From assembly GCA_903862425.1 (NCBI GenBank), contig CAIOYC010000039.1, forward strand, positions 62,001-126,000: DNA of 64,000 nucleotides, written 5' to 3'. Positions within the stretch are counted from its first letter, which is position 1, and every line of letters starts with the position of its first letter. This stretch comes from an uncultured Caulobacterales bacterium (lineage in GTDB: Bacteria > Pseudomonadota > Alphaproteobacteria > Caulobacterales > Caulobacteraceae). The translations under genes were made by a program, and so were the position numbers. The notes below the pieces were generated by a model. The model had not been told where the DNA came from. It did no database searches and worked only from the letters and a program-made list of their open reading frames with translations. Of this stretch, positions 1 through 8,853 are shown piece by piece.

Positions 1-46
1 GCGATTTCACCTCGGCGGTGTGGCTACCCATCGTAGCGGCGAAGTG

Positions 47-919
47 ATGGGGTTCGGCAGAAAACTGGTGGCCGGCCTCGCGGTCTGCGCGGCGCTTGTC
101 ATGGCCCTGCCCGCCGCGGCGGAGCCGGCGTTGTGGAAGGTGCAGGGACCGCACGCAACGGTCTATCTGTTCGGCACGGTGCACGTGCTGAGACCTGCCG
201 TGCGCTGGCGCACCCCCAAGATCGACGCCGCCTTCAAGAGCGCCAATGTGCTTTATGAGGAGATCAAGGACGGCGACGATCAGGCGACCATGCAGGCCTT
301 GGTGGCCAAGTACGGCCTGGACCCCACTCACCCCATCTCCACCAAGCTGACGGAAGGCGGGCAGGCCAAGCTCGCCGCCACCGAGGCCAGCCTCGGCCTC
401 ACCCCGGCGCAGATCGAGCCGCTTCGCCCCTGGATGGCGGCGCTGATGATCTCGGTCATTCCCGTGATCAAGGCGGGCTACGATCCCAAGAGCGGCGTCG
501 ATAACGTACTGAAGGCGGATGCGGCGGCGCAGGGCAAGCCGCTGGAAGCGTTCGAGACCTTGGGCCAGCAGGTGGGTCTGTTCGCCAACCTGCCCCAACC
601 GCTGGAAGTGGAATTCCTGCTTTCCACCGTCGATGACGCCGCCAAGGGCGCAACCCTGCTCGACCAGTTGGTGGACGCCTGGGCCGCCGGCGATACGAAG
701 AAGCTAGAAGCGCTTCTGAACGGCGACCTGAAGGACACCTATCCGGAACTCTACCGCATCGTGCTGAAGGACCGGAACCAAGGTTTCGCCGACAGGATCG
801 AGACCCTGTTGAAAGGCGAGGGGACGATCTTTGTGGCTGTGGGCGCCGCCCACCTCGTCGGCCCCGACAGCGTCCAGGCCGACCTGGCCCGCCACGGCAT
901 CGCAGCAGTCCGTCAATAG
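47..919 (+). CDS. TraB/GumN family protein, exported
   Basis: The protein matches the TraB/GumN family, predicted metal-dependent hydrolases of uncertain substrate. An early YLFGTVHVLRP motif is the family's GTxH signature, and a late TIFVAVGAAHLVGPDSV segment is its second conserved block. I chose the ATG at 47 (290 aa) because it places a basic n-region directly before a hydrophobic signal peptide ending near ALPAAAEP. A GTG at 20 in the same frame would add nine residues. The mature protein is therefore probably periplasmic. It runs convergent to rplS, with a terminator hairpin between. The family call is firm; the biochemical role is unknown. Confidence 0.85.
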   Translation: MGFGRKLVAGLAVCAALVMALPAAAEPALWKVQGPHATVYLFGTVHVLRPAVRWRTPKIDAAFKSANVLYEEIKDGDDQATMQALVAKYGLDPTHPISTKLTEGGQAKLAATEASLGLTPAQIEPLRPWMAALMISVIPVIKAGYDPKSGVDNVLKADAAAQGKPLEAFETLGQQVGLFANLPQPLEVEFLLSTVDDAAKGATLLDQLVDAWAAGDTKKLEALLNGDLKDTYPELYRIVLKDRNQGFADRIETLLKGEGTIFVAVGAAHLVGPDSVQADLARHGIAAVRQ

Positions 920-930
920 AAACAACAAAA

Positions 931-964
931 AAGCCCCGCCGTCCATGAAAGGGCGGCGGGGCTT
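931..964. terminator. Bidirectional intrinsic terminator
   Basis: A 14-bp stem (AAGCCCCGCCGTCC pairing with GGGCGGCGGGGCTT, one G-T wobble) encloses a six-base loop and is preceded by an A-rich run. It sits between the convergent ends of the TraB/GumN gene and rplS, so it can end transcription from both sides. Confidence 0.85.
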
Positions 965-988
965 GAAAACCCGAACCGGGTGAGGGGC

Positions 989-1399
989 TTACCCTTCGGT
1001 GGTTTCTTCCGGGGCGGCCGCGACGGTCCGGTCCTCGCGGTTGGTGGTGCGCTCGGCGATCCGGGCCGACTTACCGCGACGGTCGCGCAGATAGTACAGC
1101 TTGGCGCGACGGACGGCGCCGCGGCGCTTCACTTCGATCGACTCGATGTTGGGCGACAGGACCGGGAATACCCGCTCCACGCCTTCGCCGAACGAGATCT
1201 TGCGCACGGTGAAATTCTCATGGTGGCCGGAGCCGGCGCGGGCGATGACGACGCCCTCATAGGCCTGGACGCGCTCGCGCTCGCCTTCCTTGATCCGCAC
1301 ATTCACGCGCACGGTGTCGCCGGGCTGGAATTCGGGGGTGGTCCGCTTGGCGGAGAGGCGATCGGCCTCTTCCTTCTCGAGTTGCTCGAGGATGTTCAT
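989..1399 (-). CDS. rplS: 50S ribosomal protein L19
   Basis: This is ribosomal protein L19, at the interface of the two ribosomal subunits. The conserved core is clear ([64 protein letters not shown]). At 136 aa it is longer than the roughly 115-aa enterobacterial form because of a C-terminal tail ending in an acidic stretch, which is common in alphaproteobacteria. It lies 21 bp downstream of trmD on the same strand, the usual trmD-rplS order, and ends at a strong terminator. Confidence 0.97.
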   Translation of the reverse strand: MNILEQLEKEEADRLSAKRTTPEFQPGDTVRVNVRIKEGERERVQAYEGVVIARAGSGHHENFTVRKISFGEGVERVFPVLSPNIESIEVKRRGAVRRAKLYYLRDRRGKSARIAERTTNREDRTVAAAPEETTEG

Positions 1400-1420
1400 C
1401 TGCAGTCTCCTTGGCCTGAC

Positions 1421-2137
1421 CTATTTGCGGTCGGCTTTTGCCTGTTGATTGGCGAGATGCGCCGCCCAGAGATCCGGCCGCCGCTCCCGCGTGGTTAGCT
1501 CCCGCTGTTCCCGTCGCCAGGCCTCCACCTTGCCGTGGTGACCTGAGGTGAGCACCTCGGGGATATTCAGCTCCTCGAACACCCTGGGCCGCGTATATTG
1601 CGGATGCTCCAGAAGACCGTCCTCGAAACTGTCGTCGCCCGCCGAAACTGAGTTGCCGAGCACTCCCGGAACCAGCCTGACACACGCCTCGATCACGACC
1701 ATCGCCGCCGCCTCGCCACCGGCAAGAACCGCGTCTCCGACCGAGACCTCCTCGAACCCGCGCGCGTCGAGCACCCGCTGGTCCACCCCTTCGAACCGGC
1801 CGCAGAGGACGATGATCCCCGGCGCCTCGGCCCACTCACGAACACGCGCCTGAGTCAGGGGCCGCCCCCGGGCGCTCATGCATAAAAGCGGACGCCCGCC
1901 GCGCTCCACGCTATCCAGCGCAGAGGCGATGACGTCCGCCCGCATGACTTGTCCCGGACCGCCGCCCGCAGGCGTGTCGTCCAGGAAGCCGCGCTTATCG
2001 TTGGAAAAGCTGCGAATGTCCACCGTTTCGAGTCGCCACAGGTTCTGTTCGCGCCACGCCGTACCGATCAGCGATACGCCGAGCGGCCCAGGAAAGGCTT
2101 CAGGAAACATGGTCAGGACAGTGGCGGTGAAGGCCAT
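1421..2137 (-). CDS. trmD: tRNA (guanine-N1)-methyltransferase
   Basis: TrmD methylates G37 of tRNAs next to the anticodon, using S-adenosylmethionine, and so limits frameshifting. Knot-fold signatures are visible: LCGRFEGVDQR, SVGDAVLAGGEAAAMVVIEA and the GDDSFEDGLLEHPQYTRP loop with the catalytic aspartate. I prefer the internal ATG (MAFTATVLTMFPEAF, 238 aa). The upstream in-frame start at 2155 would overlap the divergent tesB start, whereas 2137 leaves an 11-bp gap. trmD normally follows rimM; here rimM lies about 50 kb away on the same strand. Confidence 0.96.
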   Translation of the reverse strand: MAFTATVLTMFPEAFPGPLGVSLIGTAWREQNLWRLETVDIRSFSNDKRGFLDDTPAGGGPGQVMRADVIASALDSVERGGRPLLCMSARGRPLTQARVREWAEAPGIIVLCGRFEGVDQRVLDARGFEEVSVGDAVLAGGEAAAMVVIEACVRLVPGVLGNSVSAGDDSFEDGLLEHPQYTRPRVFEELNIPEVLTSGHHGKVEAWRREQRELTTRERRPDLWAAHLANQQAKADRK

Positions 2138-2148
2138 GGCCCCGCTAT

Positions 2149-3021
2149 ATGTCAAACATGACCGATGCCAAAATCACCTCCGCCGTCGTTCGCCCCCCAC
2201 CCGGCGACCCGCTGGACCTGATCGCCTCGCTGGCGCTTCAAAAGATCGACCGCGATCTGTTCATTGGTTGGGGACCAACAGACAATGGCGACCACTTCTT
2301 TGGCGGACACGTCATCGCCCAGGCGCTGCTGGCGGCCTATGAGACGGTGGAGACGCGGGTCTGCCACTCGCTGCACGCCTATTTCATCCGGCCGGGCAAC
2401 GTCCATATCCCGGTGGTGTTCGAGGTGGACCGTGCCCGCGACGGCGGCAGTTTCACCACCCGCCGGGTGATCGCCATCCAGAACGGTGAGCAGATTTTCA
2501 ACCTCGCCGCCTCTTTCCAGGTGCCGCGGGAGGGGCTGGAGCACCAGTTCGACATGCCCAACGTCGCCGCGCCGGAAAGCTTGAAGGAAGAGAAAAGCTG
2601 GCGCGATACGCCCCGTCCTATCGATATCCGTTGGACCACCCCGCGCCGACAGGGCGACACCGCCAAGTATCCGCCCCACAAAGAGGTCTGGCTGCGCGCC
2701 AAGAACACCATCGGCCCGGATGTTCACCTGCAGCAGGCTCTGCTCGCCTATGCCTCCGACATGGCTTTCATGGAAACGGCGCTTCGGCCCCATGGTATCG
2801 ACTGGCGCACCCCAGGCCTGCAATCAGCCAGCCTGGACCACGCCATGTGGTTCCACGCGCCCTTCGACTTCAACGAGTGGATGCTGTTCGACCAGGACAG
2901 TCCGTCTACCTCCCAGGGGCGTGGCCTTGTGCGTGGGCAGATGTTCACGGCGGCCGGCGTGCTTGCAGCCTCCGTGGCGCAGGAGTGTTTGATGTACATT
3001 CGCCCGCCCAAGGACGCCTGA
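2149..3021 (+). CDS. tesB: Acyl-CoA thioesterase II
   Basis: TesB hydrolyses medium- and long-chain acyl-CoA to free fatty acid and CoA. The double hot-dog fold is indicated by GGHVIAQAL and HSLHAYFIRPG in the N-terminal half and SLDHAMWFHAPFDFNEW followed by GRGLVRGQMFTAAGVLAAS in the C-terminal half, closely matching the E. coli enzyme, as does the length of 290 aa. The start is the ATG at 2149, with a second ATG nine bases on. The gene is divergent from trmD with almost no intergenic DNA, and a DUF3108 gene follows after 3 bp, suggesting co-transcription. Confidence 0.94.
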   Translation: MSNMTDAKITSAVVRPPPGDPLDLIASLALQKIDRDLFIGWGPTDNGDHFFGGHVIAQALLAAYETVETRVCHSLHAYFIRPGNVHIPVVFEVDRARDGGSFTTRRVIAIQNGEQIFNLAASFQVPREGLEHQFDMPNVAAPESLKEEKSWRDTPRPIDIRWTTPRRQGDTAKYPPHKEVWLRAKNTIGPDVHLQQALLAYASDMAFMETALRPHGIDWRTPGLQSASLDHAMWFHAPFDFNEWMLFDQDSPSTSQGRGLVRGQMFTAAGVLAASVAQECLMYIRPPKDA

Positions 3022-3024
3022 CCG

Positions 3025-3759
3025 ATGCGCGCCGCCCTCGCCTTTCTGGCCCTGATCCCGACGGCGGGATCGGCCACCGCGGCGCCCCAGCTCAGCGTCA
3101 CCGCCACCTACGAAGCGAAGCTGCTGCTCAAGGTGGCGGACATGCGCACCGACCAGGTGATCACGCCCGACAGCTATCGGGCCGGGGCGCGCCTCACCAC
3201 GATCAGCGCCTTGGGCGTGATCAAGTCTACCAGCCTGCTGGTCCAGGCGGACGGAGCGACCACAGGCGGGGCGCCTTCGCCGCAGGTCTACCTGCAGAGC
3301 GAGAAGAACAAGCGCCGCGTGGTGCGGTTTGCCGCGGCCAATCCCGCTGACCCGCTGACGCAGCTGCTGCGTGCGGCGCTCAGGCCGGGCAATGGCTCCC
3401 CGTGTATCGGTACGGCCCCGATCTGGGACGGCCGCCAGCGTTACGACCTGACCTTTGCGCCAAGCGGTGGTGGAAAAGCGCCTTTCGGCCTGCAGCAGGC
3501 CACCACCTGCCGACTCAGCTTCCACCCCATCTCCGGCTTTTCCAGCAAGCAGGAGCAGAAGAGTCCCTTCCTGCGCGGCGACCCCACCGCCACCTTCGCC
3601 TGGGAGCCGCGCGCCCAGGTGTGGGTGATGACCGATGTGGCGGTGCCGACGGTGGTGGGAACCGGGCATATCGCCCTGACCAGCCTGCACGCGGTCGGCG
3701 TCCGTCCTGCCTTCGCCGTACCGCCGCCGCCCGCCAAACCCGCCCACAAGCGACGCTAG
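3025..3759 (+). CDS. DUF3108 domain exported protein
   Basis: A 244-aa protein with a signal peptide (cleavage near SATAAPQLSV). The remainder resembles DUF3108, a periplasmic or surface-associated beta-rich family of unknown function; the early SVTATYEAKLLLKVADM segment and the GVIKSTSLLVQADG stretch fit it. The C-terminus is proline- and alanine-rich and ends in KPAHKRR. It starts 3 bp after tesB and probably shares its transcript. No catalytic residues can be assigned. Confidence 0.7.
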   Translation: MRAALAFLALIPTAGSATAAPQLSVTATYEAKLLLKVADMRTDQVITPDSYRAGARLTTISALGVIKSTSLLVQADGATTGGAPSPQVYLQSEKNKRRVVRFAAANPADPLTQLLRAALRPGNGSPCIGTAPIWDGRQRYDLTFAPSGGGKAPFGLQQATTCRLSFHPISGFSSKQEQKSPFLRGDPTATFAWEPRAQVWVMTDVAVPTVVGTGHIALTSLHAVGVRPAFAVPPPPAKPAHKRR

Positions 3760-3801
3760 GCAATCGTTCCTTAAGTCCGCGGTCGCATAAGCTTGGCCTA
3801 G

Positions 3802-5022
3802 ATGGCCGTCGCTTCCCTGCCCAACCTCATCACGCCGATCGACGCCAGCATGGTCCGCGCCATGGTGACGGCGCACCAGCGCTATATTGAGGGGCGACCT
3901 GGGGGCCAGCGCGCCAACTTCTCGCACAAGGACCTGCGCAACGTCGCGCTTGAGGGGATGAACCTCGCCGATGCGATCTTCTCGGGCGCGCTGATGGGGG
4001 GCGCCCTCCTGGCGGGAGCCAATCTTGAGCGCGCCAGTCTCTACGGGGTGGACCTGCGCAACGCGGACCTGCGCAACGCCAACCTCGCTCGAGCGGATCT
4101 GCGCGGGGCCTGCCTGCGCGGAGCCAACCTTGCCTGCGCCGACTTGACCGCCTGCGATCTGCGCGAGGGCCAGATCGCCCTGCAGGATCCCAAGAACGGT
4201 TTTCGCATCCTCAAGCACGAGAAGCGGGCGGGAGAGCTCAGCTACGCCATCCTTACGGGCGCGACCTTGGCCGATGCGCAGATGAACGGCTCGCTGGCCG
4301 CCGCCGCCGATTTTCGCGACGCCATTCTCACCGGCGCTGCGCTGACCGGGGCCAAGCTGATGAACGCCAATCTCGACGGCGCCGACCTGACCGACACCCA
4401 GATGGCCCAGGCCGACCTGTCGGGCGCCTCGCTCAAGGGCGCCTGCATCGTCGGCTCGACCATCGGCTCGGCGAACCTCGACAAGGGCGCGCTGGATGAC
4501 GCCATGGGGGCGCCGCCGCCCATGGTGTTCATCGACGACACCCCGCTCGCCGACGTGCTGGCCGCGCATGAGGCCTGGTGCATCACCCACGGGGTTGAAG
4601 GTAGCCCCGCCAAGGCCGCCGAGTCCGACTTTCGGGGCGCCGGGTCGCTGAAGGGCAGGAAGCTGACGGCGCTGAAGGCGCCGCGCTCGATCTTCTACGG
4701 CTTGAACCTCGAAGGCATCCAGCTGCAGGGCGCCGACCTGTCCGGTGCAGACCTGCGGGGGGCCAAGCTGCGCGGCGCCGACCTGCGCGGGGTCAAGCTG
4801 GTAGACGCCCTGCTCGTGCGCGCCGACCTGCGCGGGGCCAAGCTCGGGCCGCTGGAGATCGCGGAGGGCCGCTATGTGCGCACCGACCTGACCCGCGCCG
4901 CCCTGCGCATGGCCGACCTCACCGGGGCCGATTTGCGCCGCGCGCGCCTGCTGGAGGCCGACCTGGAAAACGCCAAGCTCGACGGCGCCAACTTCCAGGG
5001 CGCCGAGCGGGATACGGGCTGA
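3802..5022 (+). CDS. Pentapeptide repeat protein
   Basis: A 406-aa protein built mostly of A(D/N)LxxA pentapeptides, which fold as a right-handed quadrilateral beta-helix. Two repeat blocks are visible, roughly residues 38-225 (with a short break near 130-150, QDPKNGFRILKHEK) and 275-405. They are separated by a non-repeat insert of about 50 residues containing MVFIDDTPLADVLAAHEAW. There is no signal peptide, so it is probably cytoplasmic. Some family members bind gyrase, but nothing here shows that. It ends 4 bp before the convergent crotonase gene. Confidence 0.9.
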   Translation: MAVASLPNLITPIDASMVRAMVTAHQRYIEGRPGGQRANFSHKDLRNVALEGMNLADAIFSGALMGGALLAGANLERASLYGVDLRNADLRNANLARADLRGACLRGANLACADLTACDLREGQIALQDPKNGFRILKHEKRAGELSYAILTGATLADAQMNGSLAAAADFRDAILTGAALTGAKLMNANLDGADLTDTQMAQADLSGASLKGACIVGSTIGSANLDKGALDDAMGAPPPMVFIDDTPLADVLAAHEAWCITHGVEGSPAKAAESDFRGAGSLKGRKLTALKAPRSIFYGLNLEGIQLQGADLSGADLRGAKLRGADLRGVKLVDALLVRADLRGAKLGPLEIAEGRYVRTDLTRAALRMADLTGADLRRARLLEADLENAKLDGANFQGAERDTG

Positions 5023-5026
5023 CGCC

Positions 5027-5890
5027 CTACATCCCCTTGCGCAGGGGAATGAGGTCGGGGAAGTCGCCGTCGCGCTTCTCCTGTTTGGCCTTGAAGGCCT
5101 CTTGCATGTGCGGCGGCGAGAACATGCCCACATTCCAAAGGGCGATGTAATCGAGCCCGTCCTTGATCGAGTGGTCGCGGGCATAGTTGATCATCACCTT
5201 GGAGCCCGCCACCGCCAGCGGCGCCTTGCTGGCGATCTCGCGGGCTGTCTCCAGCACATAGGCGAGCATCTCTTCGTGGGTGTCGAACACTTCGTTGACC
5301 AGGCCGATGGCCTTGGCGCGCTCGGCGGTCAGGCGGCGGCCGGTATAGGCGAGTTCGCGCGCATGCCCCTCGGGGATCAGCTTGCACAGCCGCGGGAAGG
5401 TGCCGACATCGGCGGTCATGCCGATATTGATCTCCTGTATGCAGAAGAAGGCGTCGCGGGTTGCATATCGGATGTCGCAGGCGGAGGTCATGTCCACCGC
5501 CCCGCCGATGCAGCCGCCCTGGATCGCCACCAGTACCGGCATGCGCGCTTCGTCCAGACAGGAGAACGAGTCCTGTAGGGTTCGCACATGATAGCGGAAG
5601 CTCTCGCCCGCCGTGTAGCGGTCGGAGGTCAGCTCGCCCACTGTGGTCCCGCCCGTGGAGAACACCGCTAGGTCCATGCCGGCGGAGAAGTGCTTGCCGG
5701 TGGAGGAGATGACGATGCAGCGCGCCCGACCGTTGTCGGAGATGTCGCGCACGATGGCCGGCAGCTCGTTCCAGAAGCCGCGGGTCATGGTGTTCATGGC
5801 CTCGGGCCGCTTCAGCCGGATATGCGCCACCTTGTCGGCGATCTCCACGTCGAAGCATTCATAGGTGGCGGCCGGCGTCTGCGCATTCAT
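5027..5890 (-). CDS. Crotonase family, dienoyl-CoA isomerase-like
   Basis: A 287-aa enoyl-CoA hydratase/isomerase superfamily protein. The oxyanion-hole segments are STGKHFSAGMDLAVF and GGCIGGAVDMTSACDIRYA. The following stretch, QEINIGMTADVGTFPRL, resembles the active site of delta(3,5),delta(2,4)-dienoyl-CoA isomerases (ADVGT with its aspartate) more than that of classical hydratases. It probably helps beta-oxidation of unsaturated fatty acids. The start is an ATG with a GGGAGA ribosome-binding site; the reading frame stays open upstream but that part lacks family similarity. The exact reaction is inferred. Confidence 0.88.
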   Translation of the reverse strand: MNAQTPAATYECFDVEIADKVAHIRLKRPEAMNTMTRGFWNELPAIVRDISDNGRARCIVISSTGKHFSAGMDLAVFSTGGTTVGELTSDRYTAGESFRYHVRTLQDSFSCLDEARMPVLVAIQGGCIGGAVDMTSACDIRYATRDAFFCIQEINIGMTADVGTFPRLCKLIPEGHARELAYTGRRLTAERAKAIGLVNEVFDTHEEMLAYVLETAREIASKAPLAVAGSKVMINYARDHSIKDGLDYIALWNVGMFSPPHMQEAFKAKQEKRDGDFPDLIPLRKGM

Positions 5891-6297
5891 GGCGATCTCC
5901 CTTGGGCCGAGATTACGACGCTGCCGCTGGGGCAGGGAAGGGGCTGAAACGCCTCCGTGTCGCCTCACAACGCCTTCGCGGCACTCTTGTGGGAACAAAA
6001 CTAGCCACAACTGTCCGTTTTCCGCAAAATCTCCGGACACGCGGACATCCGGCCACTTTCCCTGCCCGCCAGGCCGTGGCGGGGCGCGCGGAAACCGCCA
6101 GCGCGCAACCAATGTTGGGAAGGACCGATCCGAAGCTCATCCAGACAGGCTAACCCCGGCCTAGGCGCCCAGGAAAAATAAGGCCGACGGACACGCAATG
6201 AATTGAAACATAAAATTTTCTATTTGGCGACGCGCGGATAGCCGCTGCCCTATCCCCGCATTCGGCTTCCGGGGTGAGCGGGGATGGTTGCGAGTCC
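5891..6297. other. Gene-free region upstream of the crotonase gene
   Basis: No gene is supported in these 407 bases. The stretch near 6180-6235 is clearly more AT-rich than the surroundings. A CCGGA/TCCGG inverted repeat (6033-6037 and 6048-6052) and an ATCCCCGC/GCGGGGAT inverted repeat (6252-6259 and 6278-6285, just past the DUF488 stop) are visible. The first could be an operator for the crotonase gene and the second a weak terminator for DUF488; both are guesses. Confidence 0.4.
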
Positions 6298-6759
6298 CTA
6301 GGGAATGTCCGGCAGGGGGTGAAGGTGCATCACTTCGGCCCCTGTGCGCTCGTGAAGCAAGTCGGCGACGATGGCGCGGTGGCAACAGCGCCAGTCCGCT
6401 TCGTAGCACATCAGGCAGACTCGTTTCTCCCGGCTGAGCGCCACCGCCTCGCTTAACGCCGCCTGCGCCGCGTCGGTCTGCATGTGGGTGTTGAAGATGG
6501 CCTGCATCTCGCCAGTGCGACCTGCGCGGGCGGCGATGCGCCCATCCTTGGGCGTGCCGAGGTCGCGCAGGTGGCGATAGCCGATCCCTTCGGCTTTGAG
6601 CGACGCGCCGAGCAGGGTCTTGGAGAACCCCGCCTTGCGCGACGCCGCCACTGCCCGCACGTCGATCAGCAGGTCGACGCCGCCCGCCTTCAACCCGCCG
6701 ATCACCCGCGGCAGGGTGGAGGTCTCATAGCCGATGGTGGCGAGGGACGGGGTGGTCAT
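6298..6759 (-). CDS. DUF488 family protein
   Basis: A 153-aa DUF488 protein. It begins with the family hallmark SLATIGYETS, followed by LLIDVRAVAASRKAGFSK and, near the C-terminus, the conserved CLMCYEADWRCCHR block with its Cys-x-x-Cys-x-E and Cys-Cys-His-Arg elements. The family's biochemical role is not established. It is 77 bp downstream of the M2 peptidase gene on the same strand, with a dispersed repeat in the gap, so co-transcription is uncertain. Confidence 0.88.
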   Translation of the reverse strand: MTTPSLATIGYETSTLPRVIGGLKAGGVDLLIDVRAVAASRKAGFSKTLLGASLKAEGIGYRHLRDLGTPKDGRIAARAGRTGEMQAIFNTHMQTDAAQAALSEAVALSREKRVCLMCYEADWRCCHRAIVADLLHERTGAEVMHLHPLPDIP

Positions 6760-6795
6760 AGGGCAGGCTCCGTCCGGCGCATCATTCGGCCTCTA

Positions 6796-6817
6796 CCCTT
6801 CGACAAGCTCAGGATGA
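6796..6817. repeat. Dispersed repeat, copy A
   Basis: The core CTTCGACAAGCTCAGGATGA also occurs at 23245-23264, and a diverged form occurs at about 50883. It is a short intergenic repeat between the M2 peptidase and DUF488 genes. Confidence 0.75.
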
Positions 6818-6835
6818 AGCGAACGCAGGGTTCGA

Positions 6836-8695
6836 TCAGGAACGCGCGGGCTTCAGCATCGTCTCGTCCCAGCCGCACTGCTGGCCCTTGTTCTGCTCTT
6901 TCAGCCAGCGGTCGAGGGGGGCGAAATAGTCGGCGATGGCGGTGGCGTCGATGTCGCTCTCGCCGGTGAAAGCGGCCAGAGCCTCGGGCCAGGGCTTGCT
7001 TTGTCCCATCTCCAGCATCTTGGCGAACTTGGCGCCAACGGCCTTGTTTCCGTAGACGGAGCAACGGTTCAGCGGCCCCTTCCACCCCGCCTCGCGGCAG
7101 GCGGCGCGGTAGAACTGATACTCGTAGATGCGGGCCAGGAAGTAGCGGGCATAGGGTACCGAGGTGGCGATGTGGTTCTTCGCGCCCGGATCGAAGGCGT
7201 CGGCAGGGCGCGGGCCGGGCGGCACGACGCCCTGGTATTTCAGCTTCAGGTCCCACCACGCCTTGTTGTAGTCGGCGGGCGTGACCTGGCCGGAGAACAC
7301 CTCCCAGCGCCACTTGTCGACCAGGAGGCCGAAGGGCAGGAAGGCCACGCCGTCCATGGCTACTTTGAGCAGATAGGGAATGTCCGCCTCGTCGCCGGGG
7401 ACCTTGTCGATCAGGCCAAGCTGCTTGAGGTAGCCGGGCGTCAGGGCGTTCAGGCCGGCGAAGTCGCCGATCGCCTCGTGGAAGCCGTCATTGGCGCCGT
7501 TCTCGAACAGGAAGGGCTGCTTGTTATAGGCCCGCTGATAGAGGTTGTGGCCGAGTTCGTGGTGGACGGTGAAGAAGTCGTCCGCGTTCACGTGCACGCA
7601 GGCCTTGAGGCGCAGGTCGTCTTTGTTGTCCACGTCCCAGGCGGAGGCGTGGCACTGCACCTCGCGGTCGCGCGGGCGCACGATCATCGAGCGTTCCCAG
7701 AAGGTCTTGGGCCAGGGATCGAAGCCGAGCGAGATGTAGAAGTTCTCCGCCGTCTTCACCATCTTGACCGGGTCATAGGCCTTGGCCTCGAGCTGCTTGG
7801 TCAGGTCGTAGCCAAGGCCGGGACCGCCGGTCGGCGCCACCTCGTCATAGATGTTGCCCCACTCCTGCGCCCACATATTGCCGAGCAGGTCGGCGCGAAT
7901 CGGCCCGGTCTTCGGCTGCACCGCGTCGCCGTACTTTTGGTTCAGCCTGCTGCGCACATAGCAGTGCAGGTCCACGTAGAAGGGCTTCACCTGCGACCAC
8001 AGCTTGTCGGTCAGGGCCGCGAACTGGTCGGGCGTCATGTCGTAGCCCGCGCGCCACAGCGCCCCCGCGTCCCTGTAGCCCAGACCCTGCGCGCCCTCGT
8101 TCAGCAGGGCGGTGAGCTTGACGTAATCGCCCTTCATGGGCGTGGCGATGGCGTGCCACTTCTCCCAGATATCCTTGGACTTGGCCGGATCGCGCACCGT
8201 GGCGATGGCGTCGTCGAGTTCGTCGAGATGCAGGACCTTGCCGTCGATGGTGGCTGTGCCGGTCGAATAGAGGGTCGAGAGGCGAGCCTCGATATCGCCT
8301 TCCTCCTGGGCGGCGCCCGGACGGTCGGGAGCGGGCAGCTGGTTGGCGATCTTCAGCAGGGTCAGCTGGCGGCGGGTGACCGGATCGACCTGCACATGAT
8401 CAAACTTCGCCGCTTCCTTAGCGAAGGTCACGGACAGGGCGTTGGCGTCGGCCCCGGCCTTGGCGGTGAGGATGTTGGTGTCGACGGTGATATAGGTCTC
8501 CTGCACCCAGTCGGCGTGCGCGGCGAAGATGCTGGCCGCCTCCAGTTCCCTGGACGCGCGGTCGATGAAGGCCTTGGCGTCGGCGGCGGTCGGCGCGGCG
8601 GCGCCGGCGGGTGGGGCGGGCTTCACCGGCGCGGCGTGGACCGGCGCGGCGGCGGCGAGCGCCAGGGCGGCGGCGGACAGGAACAGGCGCTTCAT
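6836..8695 (-). CDS. M2 family zinc metallopeptidase, exported
   Basis: A 619-aa relative of angiotensin-converting enzyme (peptidase family M2), a zinc dipeptidyl carboxypeptidase family. The zinc-binding motif appears as TVHHELGHNLYQRAY and the third ligand lies in DGFHEAIGDFAGL, 24 residues on, as expected for gluzincins. A signal peptide (MKRLFLSAAALALAAAAPVHA) followed by a proline/alanine-rich linker points to the periplasm. The length matches the single-domain bacterial enzymes. It is probably involved in scavenging or trimming peptides. The stress lipoprotein gene starts divergently 158 bp away. Confidence 0.95.
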   Translation of the reverse strand: MKRLFLSAAALALAAAAPVHAAPVKPAPPAGAAAPTAADAKAFIDRASRELEAASIFAAHADWVQETYITVDTNILTAKAGADANALSVTFAKEAAKFDHVQVDPVTRRQLTLLKIANQLPAPDRPGAAQEEGDIEARLSTLYSTGTATIDGKVLHLDELDDAIATVRDPAKSKDIWEKWHAIATPMKGDYVKLTALLNEGAQGLGYRDAGALWRAGYDMTPDQFAALTDKLWSQVKPFYVDLHCYVRSRLNQKYGDAVQPKTGPIRADLLGNMWAQEWGNIYDEVAPTGGPGLGYDLTKQLEAKAYDPVKMVKTAENFYISLGFDPWPKTFWERSMIVRPRDREVQCHASAWDVDNKDDLRLKACVHVNADDFFTVHHELGHNLYQRAYNKQPFLFENGANDGFHEAIGDFAGLNALTPGYLKQLGLIDKVPGDEADIPYLLKVAMDGVAFLPFGLLVDKWRWEVFSGQVTPADYNKAWWDLKLKYQGVVPPGPRPADAFDPGAKNHIATSVPYARYFLARIYEYQFYRAACREAGWKGPLNRCSVYGNKAVGAKFAKMLEMGQSKPWPEALAAFTGESDIDATAIADYFAPLDRWLKEQNKGQQCGWDETMLKPARS

Positions 8696-8799
8696 AACGT
8701 GACCCCAGGTATCGGCGGGCGCGGCGCACCCCTTGGGTCAATCCAGCCGCAGCCGCCGGCCCCGTCAAGCGACAAGGCTTAACCTGAAGCTTGGCGCTA

Positions 8800-8824
8800 G
8801 GAACCTCCGCGCCGCCTCTCTGTT
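8800..8824 (+). promoter_or_regulatory. EcfG-type (general stress) promoter, near-consensus
   Basis: GGAAC at 8800-8804, a 16-base spacer, then TGTT at 8821-8824, against the alphaproteobacterial EcfG/sigma-T consensus GGAAC-N16/17-CGTT (one mismatch). The AGGAGG site and the ATG of the DUF4142 lipoprotein follow 17 and 30 bases later, a fitting distance. Confidence 0.6.
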
Positions 8825-8853
8825 CATCACGCACCTGTGAAGGAGGGACCCCA

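Noticed and set aside
2824-5184. A 786-codon open frame antisense to tesB, DUF3108 and the pentapeptide gene
   Set aside because: Low-complexity V-G-A repeats reflect the reverse complement of the pentapeptide repeats; no domain or ribosome-binding site.
5992-6019. Possible EcfG promoter GGAAC...CGTT in the gap after the crotonase
   Set aside because: The spacer is 19 bases, outside the 16-17 range, and no plus-strand gene follows.
5027-6112. Long N-terminal extension of the crotonase to 361 aa
   Set aside because: The added 74 residues have no similarity, and an ATG with GGGAGA stands at the natural family start.
7001-8782. A 593-codon open frame antisense to the M2 peptidase
   Set aside because: No domain, biased composition; the minus-strand M2 gene has intact catalytic motifs.
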